A stretch of 64,000 bases of DNA from the NCBI GenBank assembly GCA_036245525.1, contig BTPG01000001.1:183898663-183962662 (forward strand), in the 5' to 3' direction. Source of the stretch: Semisulcospira habei. Taxonomy: Eukaryota > Mollusca > Gastropoda > Semisulcospiridae. Positions 32,483 through 42,845 of this stretch are shown here, piece by piece. The translations under genes and the position numbers were made by a program. How positions within the stretch are numbered: position 1 is the stretch's first letter; every line of letters starts with the position of its first letter. Below the pieces are notes generated by a model, which saw only the letters and a list, made by a program, of their open reading frames with translations, had not been told where the DNA came from and did not search any database.

Positions 32483-32829
32483 CTTGTATTGTATGTGGGA
32501 GAGGATACTGAAAGGGCGGTAATGATACCCTCTGTCAGGTGTGCCCACACTTACGGCTTATGTAAGGAAACCTCTTGTCAGGTGTGCCCACACTTACGGC
32601 TCAGGACAAGATAAGTACAAAAGTCTTAGTGAAGAAATTCAACTTTGTGAACCTAGTTGTTAAGGAATTCAACATTGAGAACCCATTTTCTTATATTTGT
32701 TATTTTACACTCAAATCGCGCCCTGTTGAGGGCATCTGTATCATATTTGATTCACTTATCTTATTTGTATTTTATTCCAACAATGGCACAAAATCTTACT
32801 TGTGTACCTTTTTGTTTTTTGTTGAACAG
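32483..32829 (+). other. intron, short duplication only
   Basis: GTCAGGTGTGCCCACACTTA occurs twice in tandem (about 32536 and 32577). Otherwise nothing was recognised before the acceptor TTGAACAG. Confidence 0.6.
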
Positions 32830-32888
32830 TTGTGTTGCTGGCTATCAGGGTAACCCACTGCAGCCCGGGGACTTCTGCAAGCAGATCA
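32830..32888 (+). CDS. HSPG2: perlecan-type exon: short EGF segment
   Basis: A 59-bp exon. Acceptor TTGAACAG|T; donor ATCA|GTGAGT. Joined with AG from the previous exon it reads S-CVAGYQGNPLQPGDFCKQI. It completes the C-E-S-C-x-GYxGNP segment of a laminin EGF module, as in perlecan, and leaves one base. Too short to be found by frame length alone; the splice phases and conserved phrase identify it. Confidence 0.93.
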
Positions 32889-32970
32889 GTGAGTGCAGCT
32901 TTTTGTCTTTTCAGGGATACAGAGATAATTTGAAAGACAACAACTTTCTGCTGTCAAGTTCTTACGAATT

Positions 32971-33250
32971 TTGGCTCATGTGCAATAGTAAAAGTGAGTC
33001 CTTGTAATGAGCCATTGGTCGGCTGTCCGGCAGTGTCTGTCTTGCATCATCTGACATCTGAGGTAAACTGTAACGTTGGCATTTTCTCCAAGACTGTTCA
33101 ACCCACAGTCTTCAAGCCACAGTGGCCCAAGGATACCTTGCAGCAGGACCTTTCTAAACACACCAATTTAAGTGACTTCTCTCAAACATCAAGGTGACAA
33201 GGGACCATGAAATTTTTTTATATTTTTAAAGCATTATTTTGACATTTGTT
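32971..33250 (+). repeat. GGTCAAGG repeat, copy 5 (5' part)
   Basis: TTTTGGCTCATGTGCAATAG and AAAAGTGAGTC opening, a variant CGGCTGTCCGGCAG head, GCCCAAGGATACCTTGCAGC and a degenerate CAAGGTGACAAGGGA. Ends near CAAAATACTATTCACAACAT. Confidence 0.75.
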
Positions 33251-33302
33251 TTTTAAAATACTATTCACAACATACAATCAGCCACACTTATAGAATAAAA
33301 TA

Positions 33303-33620
33303 CAGTAGAACATCCTATGAAAGGTCACTGATTTGTATGGTCACCTTTTACGGTCACATTCGCATTGCACAGTTGATGTTTACTCTATAAAGTACCATGA
33401 TTTTATGGCCTCCTGCTGAATGCAGTCAATGGTCAGCTTTTCGTAGCCAAAAACAGCATAAATGTATGAAATTTATGGCCACGGTCAGACTGGCACAGTA
33501 ACACCATCACGTGCGACACCTAGACAGCCGCCTCACACTCTGACAAAGCCCAGACCTTGTGTCATCATGCGATGACGGATGTGCCATCAGCTCGCAAGCT
33601 GTGTGCGCAGTCCATAACAA
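33303..33620 (-). mobile_element. pogo-like element fragment, inverted copy
   Basis: TA|CAGTAGAACATCC start, followed by GATGTTTACTCTATAAAGTA and CTCCTGCTGAATGCAGTCAA. These match the reverse complement of the right part of 24800-25907 (GATGTTTACTATATAAAATA, CACCTGCTGAATGCGGCCAA). The far end was not located. Confidence 0.6.
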
Positions 33621-34480
33621 AGGTCGAGCTATCCACATGTCCACATATCTTTTTCAAGTTGGTTTACTGTGGTCACATAATCTTCTGAGGGGCCAAACAG
33701 TTGACTGCTCTTTTGCCTTGGGAGCCAACTTGGTAGAAACTCTCACATGCCCCTGCAAATGGGGCTCATGAGAATTAAGTGCATATGTATGCAAAAGTGT
33801 GTGTATGTACCTCTTGCACTACACGGTGTGTATCTTAACAGTGCTGAGATTGACTTGTGGGCCTGTGGACTGACATTCTGCCTCAAGTGCCCCTGCAGAC
33901 TGCAGGATTTCATGAGAATCTAATGCGTACATGCACCTATGTAATTTTAGGAGACTGATGCATATCCTGAACATTCGCTTCTTCAGGAGATCAGTTCAGC
34001 AGTTCTTAAGTCAAGTAATCACAGCATTAAAACAAAATCAGTGGCAGTCAGTTAGTACTGAAATGAATGACATCCCAGTTTCTATGTGCTGGCCACAAAC
34101 TGTGAAGTCAGTTCTAACGATTCCATGCTGCATACGCAGGTGCTTAGCCGAGCAAAAGGAATGGAGAGAAAACGAAAATGGTAAAATATAGGCTGGAAAA
34201 AAAAGTGCAACGCATTTTGCCTCTGCTGGGTAATTGTCAGGACAATAACGTGACTGGATATTGATTGACCCCAAACAGCTCATGGCAGTGACACTTTACT
34301 GCGCCACCCGCACCCTCCTTTCCTACTTTTTAGTTCCCAGGGTCACCCTGGTCAGCCCCACAGGGTGGGTTTTTCTCTCTATTCTGGGGCATGTGTTTCT
34401 GTCTACCCTTTGTCCATTCACCTGTATTTGCCTTTTTAACACTCTCCCTACTGTCTGCACTGCCTGTAGCTCTTGATATT
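33621..34480 (+). other. intron, nothing recognised
   Basis: No motifs or terminal repeats were found. CCCCTGCAAATGGGGCTCATG (33749) and CCCCTGCAGACTGCAGGATTTC (33890) look like two halves of a decayed local repeat. Confidence 0.45.
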
Positions 34481-34690
34481 GGATGTGTGTTGCTAAATGG
34501 TCTTAGCTTTATTTAGGCCCCATGTGTTAGGTTTATTTTAATGTATTTGACCGGCTGGCGACATACATTCAATGTTCTGTTTAGTTGTTTTTTTTCACAA
34601 GCAGTGCAGGCACGTCCTGAGAAAGCCTTGTTGCTGTCGGGACGTTAAGCAATGTACAATCAATCAATCAAACCTTTCATATTTGTTTAA
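34480..34690 (+). repeat. LINE 3' end with (CAAT)n tail
   Basis: CTGTCGGGACGTTAAGCAAT and then GTACAATCAATCAATCAAA is a common 3' end of mollusc non-LTR elements. The upstream part looks like 3' UTR; no RT remains. Confidence 0.6.
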
Positions 34691-35046
34691 GACACGAACA
34701 CAGCAGCAATACACATTGACATGCGTCACTCTGTCTTCCTCCCTTATCAATACACACAAACACAATCTTATTTTCTTTCATCACTAAAGATAAGGAAACA
34801 TTGGTGTCACTAGTGCAGGTATCACACTGCACAGAAGCATGAAGAGATCAACGTAGGTCCTGTTTTGGTGATGCCACATCTATATGCTCCTATCCGAGAG
34901 TCACAATTATGCCTCTGATCCGTTTTTATCAAACCCACTGTGAACGGTCACCGGCTGTTTACGGTCACTTTTTCTTTCATTGGAGGTTCTAATGGACACC
35001 CATGATTGCTATAATAAAGATGAATACTTTGTTTTCTCAAAACACA

Positions 35047-35236
35047 TTACCGATGGTATTACAACTAGGAATGGTTTCTTAGCTAGTCTAATTTTAGCCC
35101 AAAAATTGTTGTGTATGAGTATGGTCATGATGGCAGGAGAGGGGCGCCATAGCCTAGGCAGAAACCCGGGTAGCCTCCCTTCCGGTTCAACAACGCATGC
35201 GCTGCGGTCAGCGCTTACTACTCCAGTCAGTTTCTT
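35047..35236 (+). repeat. DIRS B left inverted terminal repeat
   Basis: TTACCGATGGTATTACAACT through CAGTTTCTT. Reverse complement of 42399-42583 with a few differences and small gaps. It shares CTAATTTTAGCCCAAAA and GTATGGTCATGATGGCA with the ends of C. Confidence 0.9.
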
Positions 35237-35687
35237 TGCTAGTCCAAGAGTAGGTTGTGTATGTCAGTGGCTCTCTACGAGCAGACTGTATCTTCTTCAG
35301 TGGAAGCTTTGTGTTCGGTTTTTTTTTTTTTTCCTTCTTGCGAGCCTTTGGCTTGGACGCTTTCATGTGGTTACAGCCTTTGGTGTGCCATTTCTCGGAC
35401 GTGAAAGCGCCTTGTGAACTTTACTCACTAGTGGGCCGGTCCGGCCTGAGTGTCTGCCTCTGCTGGTGCCCTCTGGCTTCGCCCTCGGCTAGCCTCGTGG
35501 ACTTCGGTAGACTTGCTCACTACCTGTGACTCGTGGTGCTGTTCCAACTTCGCCGACCGGTGTCGCTGGGTGCTACGCTGTTCACAGACCTTGGACTGAT
35601 GGGAGCCGGTCTTCGACGCCATTTTGGTGGGACTGCGCCCTGCATACACTGGTTGTCCCGTCCTTTACGTGCCTCTTCTCGCTCATT

Positions 35688-37829
35688 ATGGCAAGGTAAA
35701 ATCTCGGTCACTGCTTCCGTCCGGCACTCAGGGGAAGGGTAGAGCGCCGTGCGTTAGCATACGCCGTGAACTTTTCTTCGTTCGTATCCGCGATTCGTAT
35801 TGCGTGCCTGCGGGGGCACATTCGCTCGCTTTTCAATTGTATTCTATGTTTTGCAGTTGGCAAGTTCGTACCTGTACTAGATGTGGACAATTCCAATGGC
35901 CGAGTGACGGACATGATTTTTGCCTTCCCTGTTCCGCCTGTACTTCTTCGATTCCGTGCCTGGTCTGCGCCCCCTGGCTGAAAGAGTAGTGGACTCAGCT
36001 ATGGAGCTTTTACCGCCGTGAACAGCCGACACCAGCACGGATAAGGGGTTGCAACACTGGCGAGTCCCATAGTGGCTATTACCGGGTGACAGGACAGTCA
36101 ACGCCGCAGCTTAGGCCGCGAGCCCGTCCTCCTGCGCCAGCAGCTTCCACAGTACCGCATAGTGGCCACTGCCCGGTCGCAGTTCCTCGAGCTCTGAAAG
36201 CTAAGCTTCGGGACAAACCCCCTTCTCGGCACTAGGTTGCCGCGCTGGTAATCCCCACAGACCCGACTAGTGGTTCTTACCAGTCGACAGAACAGTCAAC
36301 GCCGCGACTTCGGTCGCGAGCCCGTTCTTTTACGCCGGCAGCTCCCACAGACCCGACCAGTGGCCCCTGTCCGGTTCCGCCATCTCTGGTGGCACGAGAT
36401 ATCTTTCAGGAACAGGCTTCAGCACCGGTGGCTGTCTCTGCCCTGGAGGTAGCTGCTTCCAAGAAGGTGGATCCTCCTCCGCGCACGCCTAACACAAGAG
36501 ATCAGCGCTCCGGACAGGACCTCCGCGCACCTTGACCTGAAGAGCAGACGTGCCGGACGCTCTCCCGCTTTTCAGGATACAGTACGTGAGAGGCAGCGTT
36601 ACATCGAGAAGTCCCTTCCCGCTTGCGATCTGATCGCCGCCACTCTTCTCGCCGCCGTTCACGCTCGAGGGACAGGTCACCGCGCCGACGGTCTATGTCC
36701 CACTCTTCCTGTGCTAGCCGGCACTCTCGGACATCTTCAGGTTCGACCCGCCTTCGGTTGGTCGTCAGTCTAGGTCGCGTTCCCCGAATTTGGGATTATC
36801 CTCGCATAGAGCGCACCCGTCTTCATCTCCCCGCTCTACACGTTCGTCTTCCACGGTCAGACACCACTCGTGGCGACGCTCCCTTTCTAGGAGTTCCCGC
36901 TCCCGCCGCAGCCGCTCCCCGCGGGACAGCAGGTCACCTTGTCGTACCTCACGCCGGGCTCGGATTGTCTCAGGAACCATCGCCAGTTCGCTCCCTCCTA
37001 CCTCATTCAAGTTCCCCCCCACGCGCCCTGCGCGTAGAGGATGACGCCCTAAGCCTGGCCCCTGAGGACTCGGTTTCGGCCCGGCTGCATGAAGACAGCC
37101 CCTCATGTTCTAGCCCTTCTCACCCTTACCTTGACGATACTGATCAGGATCAACAGCCTTCGACGGTTGGTCACAGGTTGGAGACTCTCCGCGCCCTGGA
37201 CGAGGCCGCTCGTTTCATCTCGGCGTGCTTTCCGGCGGAAGACTGCCCTCCATCCCCACCGCTGAAGAAGAAGGCTGCGGCTTACGTTGACGCTGAGCGT
37301 CACTCCAAGACCTTTAAGTCTCTTCCCCAACCTCCGGGCTTTGGCAGCATACAGGACGCATTCTCCGCTCGCCTCGCACAGGGCTCCTTGGGCCCCAACG
37401 GGTTCTTCACAGACACCAAGTGGCCCTCAGATTTGCACATGTTTTTTCGGCAGACTTGGTATGCGGGACACACACAGAACTTCGCCTGTGCCCTGCCCGA
37501 GCTGCCCCCCCCCCCCCCACCCCACCCCCGCCTGGTCCTTGGCGGCTACTCCCGCACGTCGCATCCTCCTTCCCGGCGTCGATCAGACAGCGACTCTCAT
37601 CCGCAATGCTCTAGCTTCGGCGGGATTCCTCGACCTCCTGACACAAGCCATCGTCCGTTGCATGGAAGAGGCTTGGCTTCCGTCCCTCGCACTGCTGCTG
37701 GGAGACTTACTCGCCCTAGCCGTCTCTGGTAACCGCGCCGCCTACCACACCTGTGTCAACGCCATGGCCACAGCCTCTAACTGTGACCTCATGCCCTTCT
37801 CTGCGCCTGCCCGCTCCCTAATGACCTGA
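35688..37829 (+). pseudogene. DIRS B ORF1 with intron, broken
   Basis: Exon 1 is ATGGCAAG (35688-35695). Splicing to 35857 gives MASWQVRTCTRCGQFQWPSD and the Cys/His cluster HDFCLPCSACTSSIPCLVC, then APWLKE, a TAG, and WTQLWSFYRREQPTPAR. A repeat-rich stretch follows (CACAGACCCGACTAGTGG, about 36240-36380). From 36623 comes an Arg/Ser-rich domain (SRRRSRSRDRSPRRRS), then LSLAPEDSVSARLHED, LRALDEAARFISACF and SLPQPPGFGSIQDAF. A poly-C tract near 37507 shifts the frame, after which NRAAYHTCVNAMATASNCDL continues to 37829. Function presumed structural. Confidence 0.82.
35696..35856 (+). other. predicted intron in DIRS B ORF1 (161 nt)
   Basis: Donor AAG|GTAAAATCTCGGTC; acceptor CTATGTTTTGCAG|TTGGCAAG. 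Removing it joins ATGGCAAG to TTGGCAAGTT in a frame that lines up codon for codon with the uninterrupted start of copy A (MASSVSKTC versus MASWQVRTC). The same boundaries recur in C and E. Confidence 0.8.
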
Positions 37830-38149
37830 AGCTTCAACTTCGGCAGGCCTCCCCCTTGGCGGAGAACTACTTTTCGGTCCTACGTGGCTGGCGGTTAAGA
37901 AGCGAATAAGGACTCCTGGCCCAGCCGACCTGCTCCACCCTCCTTTCAGCCTACCCGTAGGACGCTGGGTCACGCCCTGCGGGCGTCCAGACCCACCACC
38001 TGTCCCTAGACCAGAGGTGGACATCTCCCCCCCAGACCTCCGGCCTTCCCCCGCGCCTGTCCCCTCCCGGGCTCCGCCTCCGCGCCTGCTACCAGGACCT
38101 GGCCCAAGCCTGCCCGTCGCCCCGGGCGGGGCAGGACCCACTGACTGTC

Positions 38150-40100
38150 TCTCCACTCGGTCCCCGCCTACCGCTTCGGGGTCTCCTGTCGGAGGGAGGC
38201 TCGCACTTCACAGCGCTGCGTGGCGGTTGCTGATACCGGATGACCCTTGGATTCTCGCGACCATCTCAGAAGGACTCCTGATCTCTTTTCGATCTCCGCC
38301 CCCTCCCCCCCCCCCCCCCCCCCCCCCCCCCGCGACGTTCTCCGGTGTGGACCTTGGTCCTGACAGACCAGCTCAAAGCGGACGCCCTGTGCACTGAGGT
38401 AGCTGCCTTACTTCGGAAGGCAGCCATAGACGTGGTGATTCGACACAACTCCCCAGCCTTCTACAGCCGGCTCTTCATTGTGCCCAAGCCGGGCAGCAAG
38501 TGGCGTCCTGTTTTCGACCTGTTGGCGCTCAAGTTTATCGTAGCACCGCACTTCCGCATGGAGACAGCTCGGGCCCTTCGTGCCGCGGTGCAACCTATGG
38601 ACTTCGCAGTCAGCCTGGACCTCTCGGATGCGTACCTTCACATTCCATGCACCCAGCCTCCAGACATTATCTACGCTTCGTCTTTGAAGGTGTGGTCTAT
38701 CAGTTCCACGCGCTCCCCTTCGGCCTCAACCTCAGCCTTGGGTCTTCACTCGCATCATGGATGCCGTGCTAGCCAGAGCCCGACAAACGTCCACGAGCCC
38801 CACGTCAAACAACCTGGACGACTTGCTGTTGAAGAACCAGGCCGAGTCCGCCTTGGAAGAAGACTGAGATGCCATGCTTCAGCTCCTTGAGACGCCAGGC
38901 TTCCTGGTCAACTCCGGCAAGTCCGACCTCGTTGCGTCGCGCCAATTCATGCACCTAGGCATGGAGTTCTGCACCGACCTCAACATCGTCCGGCTGCTGG
39001 AACCCCGCATCCAGAAGTTGGCAAATCTAGCTCGGCAGGTGTCCCAGTTGACTACGATCCCTGCCAGGCAGTGGCTTCAGCTCTTGGGTCTGATGAGTGC
39101 CGCAGCAGATCTGGTCCCTTTAGGACGTCTTACTCCCGTCCGCTGCAGTTGCATCTCCTCCTTCACTGGCGGCCGACGACGTCCGTCCTCGAGGCGCCGG
39201 TTCTGATCCCTACTATGCTCCGTCCTCACCTTCTGCGCTGGGCAGATCCAACCCGGCTCGCGACGGGAGTGCCGCTGTTCTTGCCACCTCCCACCCTCTC
39301 CCTCTGCGTTGAAGCGACCCTCTCCATTTGGGGAGCACACCTCCTTCCGTTGTTCGAGACTGCCTCCGGCCTGTGGCCACTGGATTCGCTGTCCCGACAC
39401 ATCAACAGGATGGAACTGAAGGCGGTCTGGCAAGCCCTCCTTGCGTCGGAGCCTCGCCTTCTACATCAGGAGCTCCTGGTGCTGTCGGAGCCAACGGCCA
39501 CACCACGTTGAATACACTGGTTCTCGTCTGATCACCGAAGTTAAGCAACGTCGGACTCGATTAGTACTTGGAAGGGTGATCGCCTGGGAACACCAAGTGC
39601 TGTTGGCGTAACTCCATGGTTGTCGCCTACATCCAGAAGCAAGGTGGGACCCGCTCTCCCTCCCTCTGCATCCTCCTCTACCAGGTGCTCCGGTGGTGCG
39701 AGGATCGGGACGTCACTCTCCGAGCGTGTCACATCCCCGGTCACCTGAATGTGCTAGCCGACTCCTTCTCCCGGCTCGGTCAGCTTCTCCATACAGAGTG
39801 GTCACTGCGTCCAGACATTTTTCGGATGATTGGCACAACCTGGGAGACACCCATGATCGACCTCTTTGCCACGAGATGGAATCGCCAGCTCCCGCTTTTC
39901 GTCTAGCCAATTCCGGACCCCCTGGCCTGGGCAGTGAACGCCCTCTCCATTTCTTGGGAGGGTCTGGGTCTACGCCTACCCGCCAACGGTGCTCGTCCCC
40001 AAGGTCCTACTCAAGCCCAGAGGGTGCAATGCGATCCTGTTCCTGGTGGCGCCGTTCTGCTGGACCAAGTCGTGAACGACCGACATCCTGAACCTCGCCA
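38150..40100 (+). pseudogene. DIRS B pol: RT, RNase H, Dam-like, broken
   Basis: Lead-in VGGRLALHSAAW and DDPWILATIS, then a poly-C expansion (38305-38331). RT blocks are FYSRLFIVPKPGSKWRPVF, SLDLSDAYLHIP, a frameshift, VVYQFHALPFGLN, and NNLDD where active copies have YLDD. RNase H starts SLCVEATLSIWGAHLL, with the first catalytic Asp position replaced by Glu. It is cut at LVLSE by the 5S rRNA-like insert and resumes at NSMVVAYIQKQGGTRS (39610) with HIPGHLNVLADSFSR. The Dam-like part begins DLFATRWNRQLPLF and is stopped by TAG near 39904. Multiple frameshifts. Confidence 0.85.
39490..39607 (+). rRNA. 5S rRNA-like sequence inside RNase H region
   Basis: 118 nt with full 5S layout. The 5' arm GCCAAC pairs exactly with the 3' arm GTTGGC (helix I). 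The stretches CACCACGTTGAATACACTGG, TTCTCGTCTGATCACCGAAG, TTAAGCAACGTCGG and TTAGTACTTGGAAGGGTGAT match the universal animal 5S sequence, including the internal promoter (A-box and C-box positions). Several substitutions suggest a pseudogene copy. It separates LVLSE from NSMVVAY of the RNase H, so it is an insertion into the retrotransposon. The preceding GTGCTGTCGGA resembles the 5S 3' end GTGCTGTTGGC, which may have guided insertion. Confidence 0.9.
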
Positions 40101-40429
40101 CGGCCCCCCCCCCACCCCCGCTGCCGCTCCCCACCCCGCGTACGATGCTCAAGCAACCACGGCAGGCGCTGTACCACTCGTGCACAGAGCGTCTCCTCCT
40201 CCACGCCTGGAGGTTGTCCGGCAAGCCCTCACCGCTAGAGGCTTCTCAGGTGCAGCAGTGGACGCGATCGCTACAGCCCGCAGATCCTCGACCAGACGAT
40301 CTACAAAGGCAAGTGGAGAGTACTCTGCTCCTGGTGTGACGACAGACGCCTCTCCCCCATCGATTTGACAGTTCCTCAGCTGGCGGATTTCTTCCTCTGG
40401 CTGTTCTATGACCAGCGGTTAGCACCCAT

Positions 40430-41293
40430 CAGGGTTGGAAGATTTAACGATTTTACGATTTAACAAATTAAATTTTGGGTTAATAAAGAAAATTTAACGC
40501 GTTAATGTTTTTAAAAAGTTAAAGAAAATTCAACGAATTAAAAAAAAGTAACGATTATCGATTTCTTTCGTTAAAAATTTCGTTACTTCAGTTCGTTTTT
40601 TCCGCCACGAACAACAGGTGCCTATGCGCAAAGCCGGTTTGACCCAGTTGCAGCCGGTTTGAGGCAGTTTGGATTACCGCTAGCCTACCCTGCATCAGTT
40701 CAAATTTGAGATCTTGAAAAGAAGATGGCTTCCACTTCCAGCAGTGAATCGAGTGATGAAATTTTGCCGAAATTCTTTGACGCGTTTATTGAATACTACG
40801 AGTATGTTGGAGGAAAGTCAGCCGATACGCTCATTTTTAAATGCAAACAGCAGGGCTGTTCAAAAGGTCCCTGGCAACTCTGGATGGATTTCCGAAGGTC
40901 AAGAAGATTTTTGTACGGACAAATACCATCCTAACCAGCAGTGCATCAGTTGAAAGACTCTTTTCGTGTGCTGGGCTTGTCTTCACACCCATCAGAAGCA
41001 AAGTGTCAGACGAACACTTAGAGATGAAAGTTCTCCTCAAGTTCAATAAGGCTTTGTAGGTGTGTGTGTGTGTGTGTTTCCTACTTTCCAACAGTAATGA
41101 CTGTTTATGCTTGTGCTGAAATTATTTTTTTCATGTATTTAACGCAAATTTATTTCATTAAAAAGAAAAATTAAAGAAAATTTATTTCTTTAATTTTCAA
41201 AAAAAAGTAAAGAAAATTTATTTCTTTAATTTTTTACCAGAATTAAAGAAAAGTTATTTCATTAAAGAAAAAAAGTAATGACTATCAACCCTG
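40430..41293 (+). mobile_element. hAT transposon deletion derivative (864 bp)
   Basis: Ends CAGGGTTGG and its inverse (TCAACCCTG). Flanks GCACCCAT (40422-40429) and GCGCCCAT (41294-41301) form an 8-bp target duplication with one mismatch, the hAT hallmark. Inside are A/T-rich subterminal repeats (TTAAAGAAAATTTATTTCTT) and the two ends of a transposase gene. It lies within the recombinase of DIRS B. Confidence 0.9.
40725..41059 (+). pseudogene. hAT transposase ends fused by deletion
   Basis: The N-terminal part MASTSSSESSDEILPKFF through TLIFKCKQQGCSKGPW looks like the start of a zinc-finger region. After a deletion and change of frame near 40890, the C-terminal part reads SSASVERLFSCAGLVF and RSKVSDEHLEMKVLL. 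This is the conserved hAT dimerisation motif, ending at 41059. The catalytic core is missing. Confidence 0.85.
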
Positions 41294-42264
41294 GCGCCCA
41301 TCACCATCCGCGGCTACCTGGCCATGATCGCTGACACGTACAGGCATCTGGGACGACCCGACCCGGGTTCCTGCAAAGACCTCGCCGACCTGATGGCCCA
41401 CTTTGGTCTGCAACATCCCACTCTGCGCTCCCTGGTGCCACGATGGGACCTGCCTTGGGTGCTTACCTGGCTCAACTCACCCTGCTTCGAGCCGATCCAG
41501 CTGGCGAGACTGCCGGACGTGACACGGAAGCGGAAGACTTGCTTCCTTATAGCCCTTGCCTCAGCCTCCAGGGTCAGCGAGCTGCACGCCCTTTCGGCAT
41601 GCCCCGCCTGTTTGCAGTTCTGGACGGACGGTTTGGTTCAACTGCTACCCGACTCGGCCTTCCTAGCCAAAACCAGATCCCCTTTGGCTGCACCTCAATT
41701 GGTCACCATACAACCATTAAGATACCAGGCTCCACCCGTGAGTCCAGACAGCAGGACCCGGTGCGAGCTTTACGTGTGTACCTGCGCCGGACCATGCCGC
41801 TATGCAAGGGACGCATCCGCCTATTCCTTCCTCTGTCCCCAGTTAGAAATGACATCTCAGCCAGACGATATCCTCCTGGCTTCGGTGGGTGATACGTTCT
41901 GCCTACCAAGACCTCGCCCCTGATACAGCCAAACGCATGAACATCAGGGTGCATGAGATCAGAGCCATGGCTGCTAGCCTAGCTTTCGACCACAACTGTG
42001 CTGTAAAAGACATTGTGGCGGCCGTGGGCTGGCGAGCGGAGACCACCTTCGCACGGTTCTACCTGAGGGACCTCTCCGGCCAGCGCCAGAGCCTTTCGCT
42101 GATGGGGGACATCGTGGCAGCGCAACACTCCCTCCCGGCGCCCTAGGCGCCATAAGTATCTTTGCTAAAATTAGAGGGTGGTTGCATGGGGAGGGCTACT
42201 CTAGTAGCTTCGATGGCTTGGGGTAGGGGCGTTATAGCGGCACCCGCCTCCTCTTCGGGATTCT

Positions 42265-42361
42265 TCCTAGTTGTAATACCATCGGTAATGTGTTTTGAGA
42301 AAACAAATGTATTTTTCTTTAAAATGAATTAAAAAAAAAAAAAACTTACCGATGGTATTAC
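42265..42361 (+). repeat. DIRS B internal complementary region
   Basis: CCTAGTTGTAATACCATCGG and GTAATGTGTTTTGAG mirror the left end. ATGTATTTTTCTTTAAAATG and CTTACCGATGGTATTAC mirror the right end. The junction AACAAATG implies end joining across one TTT. Confidence 0.9.
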
Positions 42362-42398
42362 TCAAAGGTCCCTTCCTCCCGCTTGCCGCTGGTCCGCT

Positions 42399-42583
42399 AA
42401 GAAACTGACTGAAGTAGTAAGCGCTGACCGCATGCGTGGTTGAACCGGAAGAGAGGCTACCCGGGTTTCCGCCTAGGCTATGGCGCCCCTCTCCTGCCAT
42501 CATGACCATACTCGTACACAACAATTTTTGGGCTAAAATTAGACTAGCTAAGAAACCATTCCTAGTTGTAATACCATCGGTAA
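42399..42583 (+). repeat. DIRS B right inverted terminal repeat
   Basis: Inverse of 35047-35236. The outer extension reaches CATTT at 42623. Confidence 0.9.
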
Positions 42584-42765
42584 GTATTTTTCCAAAAACT
42601 TCATTTTAAAGAAAAATACATTTTTCTAGCCTTTAAAACGACCTTGAGAAATTGTTTCAGAGCTTTATTTACACAGTTTCTGAAGGAAAATGTTAACCAT
42701 TAGCAGCTATACTACCCATTTCACAAAGAAATTGAGACAACATATCTTTTTGTGACATGTTGCAG

Positions 42766-42845
42766 CGGACAACTGTGACTGCGATCCACGTGGTACTATC
42801 CCCAACACTCAGTGCGACCCCAACACCAGACAGTGTCAGTGTAAA
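42766..42845 (+). CDS. HSPG2: perlecan-type exon: laminin EGF segment
   Basis: Acceptor GTTGCAG|C; donor AAA|GTGAGT. Two bases complete a Thr codon, then DNCDCDPRGTIPNTQCDP and NTRQCQCK, with five cysteines. It ends in phase 0. CNCDP-G-QCD-QCQCK is the perlecan phrase just before the FHLS/CFCMG module that precedes a laminin IV domain, which is what the next exon encodes. Confidence 0.94.

Larger units (their letters stand above)
40180..42146 (+). pseudogene. DIRS B tyrosine recombinase, split by hAT
   Basis: The N-terminal part LEVVRQALTARGFS (near 40210) is followed by a frameshift and LADFFLWLFYDQRLAPI up to 40429. The hAT element interrupts here. Reading resumes at 41294 (APITIRGYLAMIADTYRHL). 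Catalytic boxes are ASRVSELHAL (Arg), HEIRAMAASLAFDHNC (His-x-x-Arg) and VGWRAETTFARFYLRD (Trp and Tyr). Two frameshifts lie near 41720-41890. It ends SLMGDIVAAQHSLPAP at 42146. Unlike A, the catalytic set is complete, so damage came from frameshifts and the insertion. Confidence 0.85.
35028..42623 (+). mobile_element. DIRS1-like retrotransposon B
   Basis: A 7.6-kb copy with inverted terminal repeats (35047-35236 and 42399-42583) and an ICR (42265-42361). It carries ORF1 with an intron, RT-RNase H, a Dam-like part and a tyrosine recombinase, all broken. It begins TTTG and ends CATTT. Two foreign insertions lie inside: a 5S rRNA-like sequence (39490-39607) and a hAT element (40430-41293). Without them it is about 6.6 kb, close to A. 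The ends and ORF1 intron resemble C. It lies in intron 6 of the visible perlecan exons. Confidence 0.92.
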
